This document shows, in pieces, positions 54,085 through 63,601 of a DNA stretch of 64,000 nucleotides. The notes beneath the pieces are model-generated. The model was not told where the DNA came from. It saw only the letters and a list, made by a program, of their open reading frames with translations, and did no database searches. The position numbers and the translations under genes were made by a program. Origin of the DNA: Gemmobacter megaterium (GTDB lineage Bacteria > Pseudomonadota > Alphaproteobacteria > Rhodobacterales > Rhodobacteraceae); assembly GCF_900156815.1 (NCBI RefSeq), contig NZ_FTOT01000003.1:1-64000 (forward strand), in the 5' to 3' direction. Positions within the stretch are counted from its first letter, which is position 1, and each line of letters starts with the position of its first letter.

Positions 54085-54111
54085 GCGCGGCAGAGCTAGC
54101 GACTGCCGCGC
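54085..54111. terminator. stem-loop between convergent tetR and tctA
   Basis: GCGCGGCAG (54085-54093) pairs with CTGCCGCGC (54103-54111). It overlaps the end of tctA and can terminate both convergent transcripts. Confidence 0.6.
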
Positions 54112-55577
54112 CGGACCGCTTGCCACAGCGACAGGAGGATCAGCGCCGCCGCTGCGATGATGAACACCGCCGCGATGGGCCGTTCCAGAAACACCATCGG
54201 ATCGCCGCGCGAGATCAGCATGGCCCGGCGCAGGTTCACCTCTATCAACGGGCCAAGGACAAAGCCCAGCAGCAGCAATGCCGGGTTGAACCGTGCCAGC
54301 GCCATCAGATAGCCGACGGCACCGATACCCGCGACCATGATCAGATCAAAGGTCGATCCACGCACCGAATAGACGCCCAGACAGACAAAAATCAGGATCG
54401 CAGGGTAAAGCCAGCGGAACGGAATCCGCAGCATCGACACCCAGATCCCGATCAGCGGCAGGTTCAGGATCAGCAGGAACAGGTTGCCGATGCCAAAGCT
54501 GACCACCAGCCCCCAGAACATGTCTGGCCGGGCCTCCAGCATCATTGGCCCCGGCTGGATGCCGTGGATGATCAGGGCGCCCAGCATCAGCGCCATGATG
54601 GGATCGCCGGGAATCCCAAGGGTCAGGGTCGGGACAAATGCAGTGATGGCGGCAGAGTTGTTGGCGGCCTCGGGTGCCGCGACCCCTTCGATGGCGCCAT
54701 GCCCGAAACGTTCTGGCCTGCGCGAGATCCGCCGTTCCAGCGCGTAGGACAGGAACGAGGAAATCGTCGATCCGGTGCCAGGCAGCGCGCCGAAAAAGCT
54801 GCCGATGGCCGTGCCACGCAAGGCGGGCGGGATGATCGTGCGCAGCTCTTGCCGGGTGGGCAGCATTTGCAGGAACCGCACCTTGGTGGGTGGCCCGTGC
54901 CTGTCTGCCTTGCGGATGTTTGCAATCACCTCGGACACGCCGAACAGCCCCATGGCAAGTGCCACAAGGTTGATCCCGTCCATCAATTCGGCCCAGCCGA
55001 AGGTCAGCCGCTGAACGCCAGAGTTCACATCGGTACCGATACAGCCCAGGATCAGGCCCAGAACCACCATCGCCAGGCTTTTCGCCGGATTGCCGGTTCC
55101 CACAGTCGAGGCGGCGACAAGGCCAAGGATCATCATGGCGGCATAATCCGCCGCGCCGAATTTGGTGGCCAGTTCGGCCAGCCAGCCCGCCAGCATCACC
55201 AGAACCACGATGCCCAGCATCGAGCCAAGGAACGACGACAGCATCGAGGTGAACAGCGCAAGGCCCGCCCGGCCGTCGCGGGCCATCGGATAGCCATCCA
55301 GCGAGGTCACGGCCGATTGCGGCGTGCCCGGCAGCCGTAGCAGGATAGAGGCGACCGCACCGCCATATTGCGAGCCGTAATAGACCCCCGCAAGCATGAC
55401 AAGCGCCGCCTCGGGCGAGATATAGTAGGTCAGCGGCAGCAACAGCGAGATGGTAGCCATCGCCCCGATGCCGGGCAAGACGCCGACAAAGGTTCCCAGA
55501 AACACCCCGAACAGGCTGTAGATCAGCACCGATGGCTGAAGCGCGGTCGCCAGTCCCTGGATCAGGCCGTCAAACAT
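54096..55577 (-). CDS. tctA: tripartite tricarboxylate transporter, large permease TctA
   Basis: A 493-residue membrane protein with about twelve helices. Family markers include GVLPGIGAMATISLLLPLTY, YYGSQYGGAVASILLRLPGTP and EAANNSAAITAFVPTLTLGIPGDP. It is the main channel of a TTT importer (organic acids such as citrate or aromatic/dicarboxylic acids). It ends against tetR and follows tctB by 3 bases. Confidence 0.94.
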   Translation of the reverse strand: MFDGLIQGLATALQPSVLIYSLFGVFLGTFVGVLPGIGAMATISLLLPLTYYISPEAALVMLAGVYYGSQYGGAVASILLRLPGTPQSAVTSLDGYPMARDGRAGLALFTSMLSSFLGSMLGIVVLVMLAGWLAELATKFGAADYAAMMILGLVAASTVGTGNPAKSLAMVVLGLILGCIGTDVNSGVQRLTFGWAELMDGINLVALAMGLFGVSEVIANIRKADRHGPPTKVRFLQMLPTRQELRTIIPPALRGTAIGSFFGALPGTGSTISSFLSYALERRISRRPERFGHGAIEGVAAPEAANNSAAITAFVPTLTLGIPGDPIMALMLGALIIHGIQPGPMMLEARPDMFWGLVVSFGIGNLFLLILNLPLIGIWVSMLRIPFRWLYPAILIFVCLGVYSVRGSTFDLIMVAGIGAVGYLMALARFNPALLLLGFVLGPLIEVNLRRAMLISRGDPMVFLERPIAAVFIIAAAALILLSLWQAVRRGSR

Positions 55578-55580
55578 GGC

Positions 55581-56027
55581 TCAGGCGCTCCATGGCCAGA
55601 GCGGGATGGTCATGGACAGGCCCACCCCGAACACCAGCCAGACCAGCAACGTGACTGTTCCGCCCAGGACCAGCCGCCAGCCAAGGCCCTTGCGTGCCGC
55701 GGGCAGGGTGGCGATCAGGACCGACAGCGCCGTGGCCAGGATCAGGCCGATGCGGTCCATCGTCAGCGCAAAGAAGATGATGGCGCCCAAAGCGCCCAGT
55801 GCCTCGGGAAGTTCGAAGGGCCGCGCATCGGTGCTCCGGCCCCATGCCGGAATGGCGACGATCAGGCCAAGCCCGGCCAGCATCAGCCCCAGCACCACGG
55901 GAAAGAACCCAGGCCCCATGCGGCGCAGGCTGCCAAAATCGTAGTGCACCGCAGCATAGGCCGATACGCACAGGCCGATCGCCGCCAGTGCTGCGCCGCC
56001 CAGGATGTCGTAATAGTCGCGCCGCAT
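55581..56027 (-). CDS. tctB: tripartite tricarboxylate transporter, small permease TctB
   Basis: A 148-residue protein with four membrane helices (YDILGGAALAAIGLCVSAYA, GPGFFPVVLGLMLAGLGLIV, ALGALGAIIFFALTMDRIGLILAT, WRLVLGGTVTLLVWLVFGV). The motif GPGFFP is typical of TctB. It pairs with TctA. Confidence 0.88.
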   Translation of the reverse strand: MRRDYYDILGGAALAAIGLCVSAYAAVHYDFGSLRRMGPGFFPVVLGLMLAGLGLIVAIPAWGRSTDARPFELPEALGALGAIIFFALTMDRIGLILATALSVLIATLPAARKGLGWRLVLGGTVTLLVWLVFGVGLSMTIPLWPWSA

Positions 56028-56056
56028 TCCGCCTCGCCCTTGGTCCTTGCGGTCGT

Positions 56057-56078
56057 CCCGGCGCCGGTGGGCGCCGGG
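56057..56078 (-). terminator. intercistronic stem-loop tctC/tctB
   Basis: CCCGGCGCC (56057-56065) pairs with GGCGCCGGG (56070-56078) around GGTG. It lies after the tctC stop and before tctB, as seen between binding-protein and permease genes in the two other such operons of this window. Confidence 0.6.
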
Positions 56079-56087
56079 TGCGCAGGG

Positions 56088-57074
56088 TTACTGCTTGCCT
56101 GCGATCCGGTCCAGAACGCGGCCCCAGACGGCGGTGTCCGCGGCAATCCGGTCGGTCAGGTCGGCAGCGGATCCGCCTTCGGCCTTCCAGCCCATGGCCA
56201 ACATGCGCTCCTGCACCGTGGGATCGGCCAGGATCGCGTTGATCTCTGTGTTCAGCCGCTCAATGACCGCAGGATCGGTGCCGGCCGGCGCAATGAACGC
56301 ATTCCACAGTTCTGCCCGGTAGTCGGCGGGCATTCCGTCCTGGCCTGCGATGACCGGCACATCAGGCACCTGCGGGAAGGGCTCGGCAGAGGTGATGCCC
56401 AGCATCTTCATCTTGCCCGCCTGCACATGGCCCATCGCGGCAGAGGGTGCCATGAAACCTGCGTCGATCTCGGCCCCCATGATCGAGGTCGTGACCTCGG
56501 CATAGGAGGTGAAGGGCACGTGCAGCATTTCCAGCCCGGCAGTGTCAAGGAACAGCTCCATCGACAGATGCGCGCCCGAGCCCTGGCCCACCGATCCATA
56601 GGTCATGGCACCAGGATCTGCCTTGGCGGCGGCGATGAAGTCTTGCAGAGTGCTGGCCGCATTATCGGCGGAAACCGCCAGAACCAGCGGGCTGGTCGCG
56701 GTCAGGGCAATGCCGGTGATGTCGGCGGCAACGTCATAGCCGATATCCTTGATCAGTCGGGGCGAGGTGGTCAGCGGGCCGTTGATCGTGGCGCCGAATG
56801 TATGGCCATCCTTGGCCAGCAGCATCTGCTGCACGCCGATCACGCCCCCGGCACCGGCCTTGTTCTCGACGACGACCGGCTGGCCCAGCCTGGCGGCCAG
56901 CGGTTCGGCGACCAGGCGGGCCAGGGTGTCGGGCGACGAACCTGCCGGAAAGCCGACGATGATATGGACTGGTGCTGTCGGCCAGGATTGTGCCGTGGCG
57001 CTGCCGGTCGCGGCCGCCATGGCCAGCGCGGCCCCGGCAAGCAGCATGTGACGGCGATTGAACGGATGCGTCAT
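56088..57074 (-). CDS. tctC: tripartite tricarboxylate transporter substrate-binding protein TctC (Bug family)
   Basis: A 328-residue periplasmic protein. The N-terminus FNRRHMLLAGAALAMAAATGSATA looks like a Tat or Sec signal. Bug-family features: WPTAPVHIIVGFPAGSSPDTLARLVAEPL, VENKAGAGGVIGVQQML, TYGSVGQGSGAHLSMELF. Bug proteins usually bind a carboxylate ligand. Start at 57074 after GGGAGGG. Confidence 0.92.
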   Translation of the reverse strand: MTHPFNRRHMLLAGAALAMAAATGSATAQSWPTAPVHIIVGFPAGSSPDTLARLVAEPLAARLGQPVVVENKAGAGGVIGVQQMLLAKDGHTFGATINGPLTTSPRLIKDIGYDVAADITGIALTATSPLVLAVSADNAASTLQDFIAAAKADPGAMTYGSVGQGSGAHLSMELFLDTAGLEMLHVPFTSYAEVTTSIMGAEIDAGFMAPSAAMGHVQAGKMKMLGITSAEPFPQVPDVPVIAGQDGMPADYRAELWNAFIAPAGTDPAVIERLNTEINAILADPTVQERMLAMGWKAEGGSAADLTDRIAADTAVWGRVLDRIAGKQ

Positions 57075-57524
57075 GATGGTCCCTCCCTTATCCTTTCCGA
57101 GGCATGACGCCTGCACCCCCCGAGGTCAAGCCGAACCGGCACCGGCGAGGCGCCTGTTGCGGCCTGCGCTGCTTTTGCGGGAATCTTGACGGCCATCTGC
57201 GGATATTCCGCTGCCCTGATGCGGCCAGCGCCTTGGATCTGGTGCGGCCTGATCCGTCGGTCAGCGTGAAGATCTGGTCGATCCACGCTTCTGGACCATG
57301 GTTGTCCGCGCATCACCACCCGTCTTGCCGATCAGGCGCGGAGGCAGTCCAGGGGTTGGGTCACGCCTGTATGCAGACGGGCAGACGCCCTGGGCGAAGT
57401 TTTCGCATTTGGAAAAAATTCTCCGTTTGGGAAAATTTGTGTTGCCCCAAGACCAAACTTCGGTAACGTTTCAGTCAATGCAGCCTGGCCCAAGACCGGG
57501 TGCAACAGGGAAAGGTGTCGGGCC
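57075..57524. other. 450-base intergenic region, tctC/second liv operon
   Basis: No gene is seen. It should hold divergent promoters for tctC and the Liv-type operon. Two direct repeats, TTTGGAAAAAATT (from 57408) and TTTGGGAAAATTT (from 57426), 18 bp apart, lie about 100 bases upstream of the plus-strand operon and are the best operator candidates. Confidence 0.45.
57408..57438. promoter_or_regulatory. two direct repeats upstream of the second Liv operon
   Basis: TTTGGAAAAAATT and TTTGGGAAAATTT begin 18 bp apart in an AT-rich patch of otherwise GC-rich DNA. They are possibly binding sites of the cupin-domain regulator at the right edge. Confidence 0.4.
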
Positions 57525-58280
57525 GTGCTGTCCGTTTCAGGAATTCACAAGTCCTTCGGGGGCGTGCAGGCGCTTGCCGATGCGGCACTGGATTGTGCCA
57601 GTGGCGAGGTCATCGGCCTTATCGGTCCGAACGGTGCCGGAAAATCGACACTGGTCAATGTGATCAGCGGATTTCTTGCGCCTGATGCGGGCCAGGTGGT
57701 GCTGGACGGCGCGCTGCTTCAGGGCCGCACGCCGCAGCACATCTCGGCGAGCGGCATTGCCCGGACCTTTCAGAACCTGCGGGTGTTCCGCGACCTGACG
57801 GTGCGCCAGAACATCGAGGTCGCCAGCCTGCGCGCCCGCCAGTTGCGCAGAGATGGGCCGCCCATGCTTGGCGTCGACGCGCTGCTGGAAACCTTCGGGC
57901 TGGCGGATCGCATGTCAGATGCGGCCGGTGCGCTGCCTTATGGCACGCGGCGTTGGATGGAGATCGCCCGCGCCATGGCCACGGGTCCGCGCATCCTGTT
58001 GCTGGATGAACCAGCCGCCGGCCTCAACGATGAAGAATCCGATCGGCTGCATCAGATCATCACGCGCCTGCGCGACCTTACCCGTATCGGGGTGGTGGTG
58101 ATCGATCACGACCTGACCTTCATCAACAACGTCTGCGACCGCCTGTTCGTGATGGACCAGGGCCGACTGATTGCAAGCGGGGCACCCGCCGCTGTCTGGC
58201 GCAATCCCAAAGTGATCGAAGTCTATGTTGGCCCCGGAACCGGGACCGGCGCAACACCCGCTGTCGAACTCGGAGGATAG
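57525..58280 (+). CDS. livG: ABC transporter ATP-binding protein LivG (second system)
   Basis: A 251-residue ATPase with Walker A GPNGAGKST, LivG-type signature LPYGTRRWMEIARAM and Walker B LLLDEPAAGLND. It probably starts with GTG at 57525 (AAAGGTG upstream). First gene of livG-livK-livF-livH-livM followed by a glutamine-synthetase-like gene, a gene order different from the first Liv system. Confidence 0.9.
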   Translation: MLSVSGIHKSFGGVQALADAALDCASGEVIGLIGPNGAGKSTLVNVISGFLAPDAGQVVLDGALLQGRTPQHISASGIARTFQNLRVFRDLTVRQNIEVASLRARQLRRDGPPMLGVDALLETFGLADRMSDAAGALPYGTRRWMEIARAMATGPRILLLDEPAAGLNDEESDRLHQIITRLRDLTRIGVVVIDHDLTFINNVCDRLFVMDQGRLIASGAPAAVWRNPKVIEVYVGPGTGTGATPAVELGG

Positions 58281-58283
58281 AGG

Positions 58284-59432
58284 ATGAAGACCATGAAACG
58301 CACGGGCCTTGGCGTGGCGATGACACTGGCGCTGCCGGCCGCCGCCATCGCCGACGATCTCCGCATCGGCATTGCGGCATCGCTGACCGGGGCCTATGCG
58401 CCCTATGCCGAGGTCGAGGGCGCACGCTGCATGGCCGACAGGCTGAATGCTGCCGGTCAGGGACCGAAGATCGAGTTGATGATCGAGGATACCCGGTCGG
58501 AGCCTCAGCTTTCGGTGACCATCGCCCAGAAGTTTCTTGATCGCGGCGCACAGGTCGTCACGGGTATCCCGTTCCCGGATTCGCTGATCCCCATTGCCCA
58601 GATTGCCGAGGCCACGGGGGCCACGGTGTTTTCGGCCCCGAATACCCAGGTCGAGATGCAGATCGCGGGTTTCGAGAATTTCATCGCCGGTGCGGTGCCC
58701 GACCCGGTGAACGGCGCCGCAACGGCCGAGGCCGCCTATGCCGCCGGTGCCCGCAATGTCGTCTTGCTGAAATCGGCGGATGCCGGATCCTGGTCCGAGA
58801 TGCTGCCTGAATGGTTCGGCCAGAGCTTCGAACATCTGGGCGGCACGGTCAGCGGCCGGTTGAGCCACAGCATCGGAACCAGCGACTGGTCGCCACAGAT
58901 CGCGCAGATCCGTGCGATGTCGCCAGCGCCTGACGCGGTGATGATCTCGTCCGTGTTGCCCGATATCGGTATCCTCATTCGCCAGTTGCGGGCCAATGGG
59001 TTCAACGGCCTTGTGATCGGGTCTGACGGGTTCGACGACCCGTCGCTGGAGGGCACGGTGACTGACCCGGCAACGCTGGAGCAGGTGATCTTCGGCACCC
59101 ATGGCCCAACCGGCACCGGCGGGCGGATTGATGACTTTCTGGCGGATTGCCGCAGCAAGGGCTTTGCGGTGCAGGGGATTTTTGACGCGCTTGGCGCCGA
59201 TATGGTGTTGCAGACCCATGCTGCGGCGATGCGTGCCGGGTCTGTCGATCCGGTTGCGATCCGGCAGGCACTACGGGCCGAGGGTGGAAACCCCGGCATC
59301 ACCGCAGAGGTGATCTCTTACGCCGAAAACGGTGGCGCCCCGGTCAAGACGGTTCCGGTCATCGGGTTTCGCAATGGCAAACGTGTGGTCCTGCAGGATC
59401 GTGTCCCGGCCTTTGTGCCGGACTGGCGCTGA
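58284..59432 (+). CDS. livK: ABC transporter substrate-binding protein (LivK-type, second system)
   Basis: A 382-residue type I periplasmic binding protein with Sec signal (MKRTGLGVAMTLALPAAAIA) and mature DDLRIGIAASLTGAYAPYAE. Ligand unknown; the association with a glutamine-synthetase-like ligase suggests an amine, amide or amino acid derivative. Starts 3 bases after livG. Confidence 0.88.
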   Translation: MKTMKRTGLGVAMTLALPAAAIADDLRIGIAASLTGAYAPYAEVEGARCMADRLNAAGQGPKIELMIEDTRSEPQLSVTIAQKFLDRGAQVVTGIPFPDSLIPIAQIAEATGATVFSAPNTQVEMQIAGFENFIAGAVPDPVNGAATAEAAYAAGARNVVLLKSADAGSWSEMLPEWFGQSFEHLGGTVSGRLSHSIGTSDWSPQIAQIRAMSPAPDAVMISSVLPDIGILIRQLRANGFNGLVIGSDGFDDPSLEGTVTDPATLEQVIFGTHGPTGTGGRIDDFLADCRSKGFAVQGIFDALGADMVLQTHAAAMRAGSVDPVAIRQALRAEGGNPGITAEVISYAENGGAPVKTVPVIGFRNGKRVVLQDRVPAFVPDWR

Positions 59433-59435
59433 CCT

Positions 59436-60146
59436 GTGACCGAAATGCTGCACCTGGACAAGGTTTCGGTCCGGTATGGGCCAGTCCGGGCGGTTCTTGA
59501 CCTGGAACTGGCCGTCGGGCAGGGCGAGCTGATCGCCCTGCTGGGTCCGAACGGTGCTGGCAAAAGCTCGACCATCGGGGCGATCAACGGGCTTGTTCCC
59601 GCGACTGGAACCATCACTCTGGGGGGCGAGGATATCTCGCGCCTGTCGGTCGAAGAGCGTATCGCCCGCGGCATTGCCGTGGCGCCAGAGGGCCGGCGGA
59701 TCTTTGTCAATCTGACTGTGGCCGAGAACCTGCGGCTCGGGGCGGCACTGCGGCGCGACAAGGCCGGGGTGCGCGCGGATACCGAACGGTACCTGACGCT
59801 GTTCCCGGTGCTGGCCGAACGCATCGGCCAGCCTGCCGGTACCCTGTCGGGCGGCGAACAACAGATGCTGGCAATCGCGCGGGCCATGATGTCGCGCCCG
59901 CGTGTGCTGTTGCTGGATGAGCCGTCGCTCGGGTTGGCGCCGCTGATCGTCACGCGGATCTTCGACCTCATCGGCCAACTGAAGTCCGAGGGGCTTACGG
60001 TGATCCTGGTGGAACAGAATGCCGCGCAGGCGATGCGATTTGCCGATCAGGTCTGCGTGCTGGCGTCGGGCCGGATCAGCTATCGCGGCACACCACGGGA
60101 TCTGGCGGGCACCGATGTGATGAAACTCTATCTGGGCGGGGCGTGA
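59436..60146 (+). CDS. livF: ABC transporter ATP-binding protein LivF (second system)
   Basis: A 236-residue ATPase: Walker A GPNGAGKSS, signature LSGGEQQMLAIARAM and Walker B LLLDEPSLGLAP. GTG start at 59436, 3 bases after the binding-protein stop. It overlaps livH by 4 bases (60143-60146). Confidence 0.92.
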   Translation: MTEMLHLDKVSVRYGPVRAVLDLELAVGQGELIALLGPNGAGKSSTIGAINGLVPATGTITLGGEDISRLSVEERIARGIAVAPEGRRIFVNLTVAENLRLGAALRRDKAGVRADTERYLTLFPVLAERIGQPAGTLSGGEQQMLAIARAMMSRPRVLLLDEPSLGLAPLIVTRIFDLIGQLKSEGLTVILVEQNAAQAMRFADQVCVLASGRISYRGTPRDLAGTDVMKLYLGGA

Positions 60147-61048
60147 TGACGGAATATCTGATCCAGCAACTGCTGAACGCCCTGGCCTTCGGTGCGGAAT
60201 ACGCATTGATCGCCCTGGGCCTGGCCGTGGTATTCTCGATCATGGGTCTGGTGAACTTTGCCCATGGCGAGGTGATCGCCGCCTCTGCCTATGCGGCGCT
60301 GCTGTTCGCGGGGCTTGGCCTTGGTGCGCCGCTGTTGGTGATCGGACTGGCGATTGCTGCGGCTATCGCGGTTTCGGTCACGCTAGAGCGGGTGGCCTTT
60401 CGCCCGGTGCGCAATGCGCCGGTCACGACCGGATTGCTGACGGCCTTTGGCGTCAGCATCGTGTTGCAGAACCTGTTCCAACTGCTGATCTCGCCCCGGC
60501 CCCAGGCCTTTCCGGCACTCAACGGGCTGAATGCAACCTGGCATATCGGGCCTTGGGCGGTCTCGTCCTTGCAGGTGATGGAACTGGTCGTCGCGCTGTT
60601 GGCGATGCTGGCACTGGGGGGCTTTCTGGGGCGCTCGTCGCTGGGGATTGCGATGCGTGCCGCGTCGCGCGATTTCGCCACTGTGCGGCTGATGGGGATC
60701 CAGGCCAATCGCGTTGTGGCGGCGGCCTTTGTGATTTCGGGCGCATTGGCGGGCATCGCCTGCGTATTCATCCTGGCGCGGCGGGGCGGTGTCACGCCCG
60801 ACATGGGGTTTTCCTTGGTGCTCAAGGCCTTTGTCGCCTGCGTGATCGGCGGGTTCGGGTCGCTGTTCGGTGCTGCGGCTGGCGGGATGTTGCTGGGGTT
60901 TATCGAGGTCGGGCTGCTGGTCCTGTTGCCGCAGGAGATGGGCGGCCTGAAAGAGGCACTGACCTATGTGATCGTCACGCTGATCCTGGTCTACCGGCCA
61001 GAGGGCCTGTTCGGGTCGCGGCGTGATCTGGGCGACAAGGAATTCTGA
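60143..61048 (+). CDS. livH: ABC permease LivH (second system)
   Basis: A 301-residue permease with LivH features: NALAFGAEYALIALGLAVVF, MGLVNFAHGEVIAASAY and GGFGSLFGAAAGGMLLG. It overlaps livF by 4 bases and shares one base with livM (61048). Confidence 0.92.
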   Translation: MMTEYLIQQLLNALAFGAEYALIALGLAVVFSIMGLVNFAHGEVIAASAYAALLFAGLGLGAPLLVIGLAIAAAIAVSVTLERVAFRPVRNAPVTTGLLTAFGVSIVLQNLFQLLISPRPQAFPALNGLNATWHIGPWAVSSLQVMELVVALLAMLALGGFLGRSSLGIAMRAASRDFATVRLMGIQANRVVAAAFVISGALAGIACVFILARRGGVTPDMGFSLVLKAFVACVIGGFGSLFGAAAGGMLLGFIEVGLLVLLPQEMGGLKEALTYVIVTLILVYRPEGLFGSRRDLGDKEF

Positions 61049-62127
61049 TGATGACCGTTCAATCCGTCGCCCCCATCGCCCGACCGCTGCGTTGGTGGGC
61101 GCGGGGCCTGGCCGGTGGCGCGCTGACCGCTCTGCCCGTGGTGCTTATCGGCCTGGCCGTGCTGCTGGCGGCGCCGGGCTGGGTGCAGCACCTGACGACC
61201 ATGGCGCTGATCAATCTGATGATCGTGGTGGGCTTGCAGGTCTATTCCGGCAATTCCGGCATCGTGCATCTGGGTCACAGTGCCTTTGTCGGCCTGGGGG
61301 CCTATGGTATGGCCATTTTGACCACGCCGCTGGCGATGAAGAAACTGTCGATCCCCAATGCGCCCTTTGGTCTGTCTGCGGTGGAATTGCACTGGTTTCC
61401 CGGCGGGCTGCTGGCGTTGGGGGTGGTGTGGGTGATCGCCTGGACCACGGCGCGGGTGATCGCGCGGTTGTCGGGAATTGCGGCGACCATCGTCAGCCTG
61501 GCCTTTCTGATCGTGGTGCATTCCGTATTCCTGCACTGGCCTGCACTGTTCAAGGGCAACCAGGCCTTTTTCGGGATTCCCAAGTTGGTGGGCCTGCCCG
61601 GTGTTCTGCTGGCGGCTGTCGTGGTGATCCTCATTGCCCGGCTGTTTCGCGACAGCCCCGGAGGCTTGCAGTTGCGTGCCAGCGCGCAAGACCAGATGGC
61701 GGCAGACTCCATCGCCATCGACAGCCGGGCGCTGCGGCGGCGTGCCTGGATTCTGTCAGCGTTGATTTGTGGGCTTGCCGGTGTGCTCTTTGCGGTGGTC
61801 AGCGGCACGATCAGCCCGCGGTTGTTCTATTTCCAACAGGTCATGCTGACTCTGGCCATGTTGATCCTGGGCGGTATGGGCAGCGTCTCGGGGGCGGTGG
61901 CAGGCGCGGTGATCCTGTCGGTGGTGCTGGAACTGATCCGCACTGTCGAATCCGGGATCACCATCGGCGGCTATACCACGCCCACGCTGCTTGGGTTGTC
62001 GGGGGTCGCGTTGGGGGCGGTGATCGTCCTGTGCATGGCGCTGCGCCCTCAGGGCCTTCTGGGCCATCAGGAAGCCGATGACTTTTTGTCCAGGTGGTTA
62101 CGGACCGCCCCGACACGCAAGCGATAA
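61048..62127 (+). CDS. livM: ABC permease LivM (second system)
   Basis: A 359-residue permease. The LivM hallmark reads YSGNSGIVHLGHSAFVGLGAYG, with later GGMGSVSGAVAGAVIL. It has about ten hydrophobic segments. The ligase gene begins 14 bases after its stop. Confidence 0.91.
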   Translation: MMTVQSVAPIARPLRWWARGLAGGALTALPVVLIGLAVLLAAPGWVQHLTTMALINLMIVVGLQVYSGNSGIVHLGHSAFVGLGAYGMAILTTPLAMKKLSIPNAPFGLSAVELHWFPGGLLALGVVWVIAWTTARVIARLSGIAATIVSLAFLIVVHSVFLHWPALFKGNQAFFGIPKLVGLPGVLLAAVVVILIARLFRDSPGGLQLRASAQDQMAADSIAIDSRALRRRAWILSALICGLAGVLFAVVSGTISPRLFYFQQVMLTLAMLILGGMGSVSGAVAGAVILSVVLELIRTVESGITIGGYTTPTLLGLSGVALGAVIVLCMALRPQGLLGHQEADDFLSRWLRTAPTRKR

Positions 62128-62141
62128 CAGGAGGAACGAGA

Positions 62142-63527
62142 ATGCAACTTGCCGAACAGGCAGCGGCCTGGGCGCCGGAATACGAGGCGCAGTACAGAAA
62201 ACTGAAGGCCGCCGGTGTCACCTTTCTTCACTCCCACATGGTTGATATTGCGGGCGGGTTCCGCTCCAAGATTTCGCCGCTGAAACTTTCGGCCACGGGG
62301 GATGCGCTGAACGGGATCCTCTATTGCGTCTCACATGGGGATGGGCAGCCAATCGGCGATACCGCCTTTGCCTCTGTGCTGGCATCGGATGACAACGGCT
62401 ACCCCAATATCCAGGCTCTGGCCGATCCGGGCAGCATCCGGCACCATGGCTGGCGGCGGGACACTGCCTCGATCATCATGAACGGTTACATGCTGGACGG
62501 CACCCCCTGTGCGGTCGATCCGCGCCACGCGTTGCAGGCGGCGGATCACCGGCTGCGTGCGCTGGGGTATGAGGCGCGGGTCGCACTGGAATATGAGTTC
62601 GGCATCTTCCATGCCGATCATGCCCTGATGCAGCAGGGGCGTTACCGCGAGTTGCAGCCCTGGGGCCATTCGCTGGTCAACTATGACCTAGTGCGCAGCG
62701 GAGACTATCAGGATCTTGTGGCAGAATTCATGCGCCGGATGGACATGCTCGGCATCGGTGTCGCGTCGTTTGTCACCGAGTATGGCTATGGGATGTATGA
62801 GTTCGCGCTGACCCCGAAACCGGCGGTCGAGGCGGCGGATGATGCCATGCGCGCCAAATTGCATCTGCGCGAGCTTTGCGCCGAGCGCGGGCTGGTCGCC
62901 ACGTTCATGACCCGATTTCAGCCACCTGGCAAGGAAAGTGCGTGCGGGGCGCATCACCATGTCAGCCTGTGGCAAGGCGATACGCCGGTACTGGCGGCAG
63001 GGTTGAATGCGCTGTCCGAGGTTGGTCAGCACTTCCTTGGCGGTATGCTGCGCCACATGCGTGACACCCATGTGATGTTCCGCCCGACGCTGAATTCCTA
63101 TCGCCGGTTCGACCGGGGCGCATGGTCGCCCACGGATGTGTCCTGGGGATACGAGAATCGCACAGCTGCGATCCGTGCCATCACCACGCCGACCCCAAGC
63201 GCCTGCCGCTTCGAACATAGGGTGCCAGGGGCCGACATCAACCCCTATCTGACCCTTGCCGCCATGCTGGCCGCAGGAGCGGACGGGATCGAGAACCGCA
63301 TTGCACCGCTGCCGGTTTCGCCGGGGATGGCGCTGGCGGCCGAGCCGCTGCAATCGACGCTGGCGGCCGCCATCGCGGATTTCGCAGCATCCGATTTTTG
63401 TCGTGCGGCGTTTGGCGACACCTTTGTCGATCACTATGCGGACAGCCGGCGCAACGAGATTGCCGCCTATGAAACCTGGGCCGCGCAGCGGATCACCGAC
63501 TTCGAGTGGCAGCGGTACTTTGTCTGA
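62142..63527 (+). CDS. glutamine synthetase-family gamma-glutamyl ligase
   Basis: A 461-residue GS-fold protein. EYEFGIF and EYGYGMYEFALTP supply metal-binding Glu, GAHHHVSLW the catalytic His, NSYRRFDRGAWSP and ENRTAAIR the phosphate/nucleotide-binding region, and FEHRVPGADINPYL the C-terminal signature. The N-terminal domain differs from housekeeping GlnA, and such proteins often ligate glutamate to amines (as PuuA does to putrescine). Start at 62142 after CAGGAGGA. Its position behind a dedicated importer suggests that it acts on the imported amine. Substrate not determined. Confidence 0.87.
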   Translation: MQLAEQAAAWAPEYEAQYRKLKAAGVTFLHSHMVDIAGGFRSKISPLKLSATGDALNGILYCVSHGDGQPIGDTAFASVLASDDNGYPNIQALADPGSIRHHGWRRDTASIIMNGYMLDGTPCAVDPRHALQAADHRLRALGYEARVALEYEFGIFHADHALMQQGRYRELQPWGHSLVNYDLVRSGDYQDLVAEFMRRMDMLGIGVASFVTEYGYGMYEFALTPKPAVEAADDAMRAKLHLRELCAERGLVATFMTRFQPPGKESACGAHHHVSLWQGDTPVLAAGLNALSEVGQHFLGGMLRHMRDTHVMFRPTLNSYRRFDRGAWSPTDVSWGYENRTAAIRAITTPTPSACRFEHRVPGADINPYLTLAAMLAAGADGIENRIAPLPVSPGMALAAEPLQSTLAAAIADFAASDFCRAAFGDTFVDHYADSRRNEIAAYETWAAQRITDFEWQRYFV

Positions 63528-63534
63528 GCAATCT

Positions 63535-63560
63535 GCGGCCCGACCGTTCCGGCGGGCCGC
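63535..63560. terminator. stem-loop after the glutamine synthetase-like gene
   Basis: GCGGCCCG (63535-63542) pairs with CGGGCCGC (63553-63560), loop of 10 bases, between convergent genes. Confidence 0.55.
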
Positions 63561-63601
63561 GCCGCCAGCATCCGGGCCTAGGCGATCAGCAGGTGCCGCG
63601 C

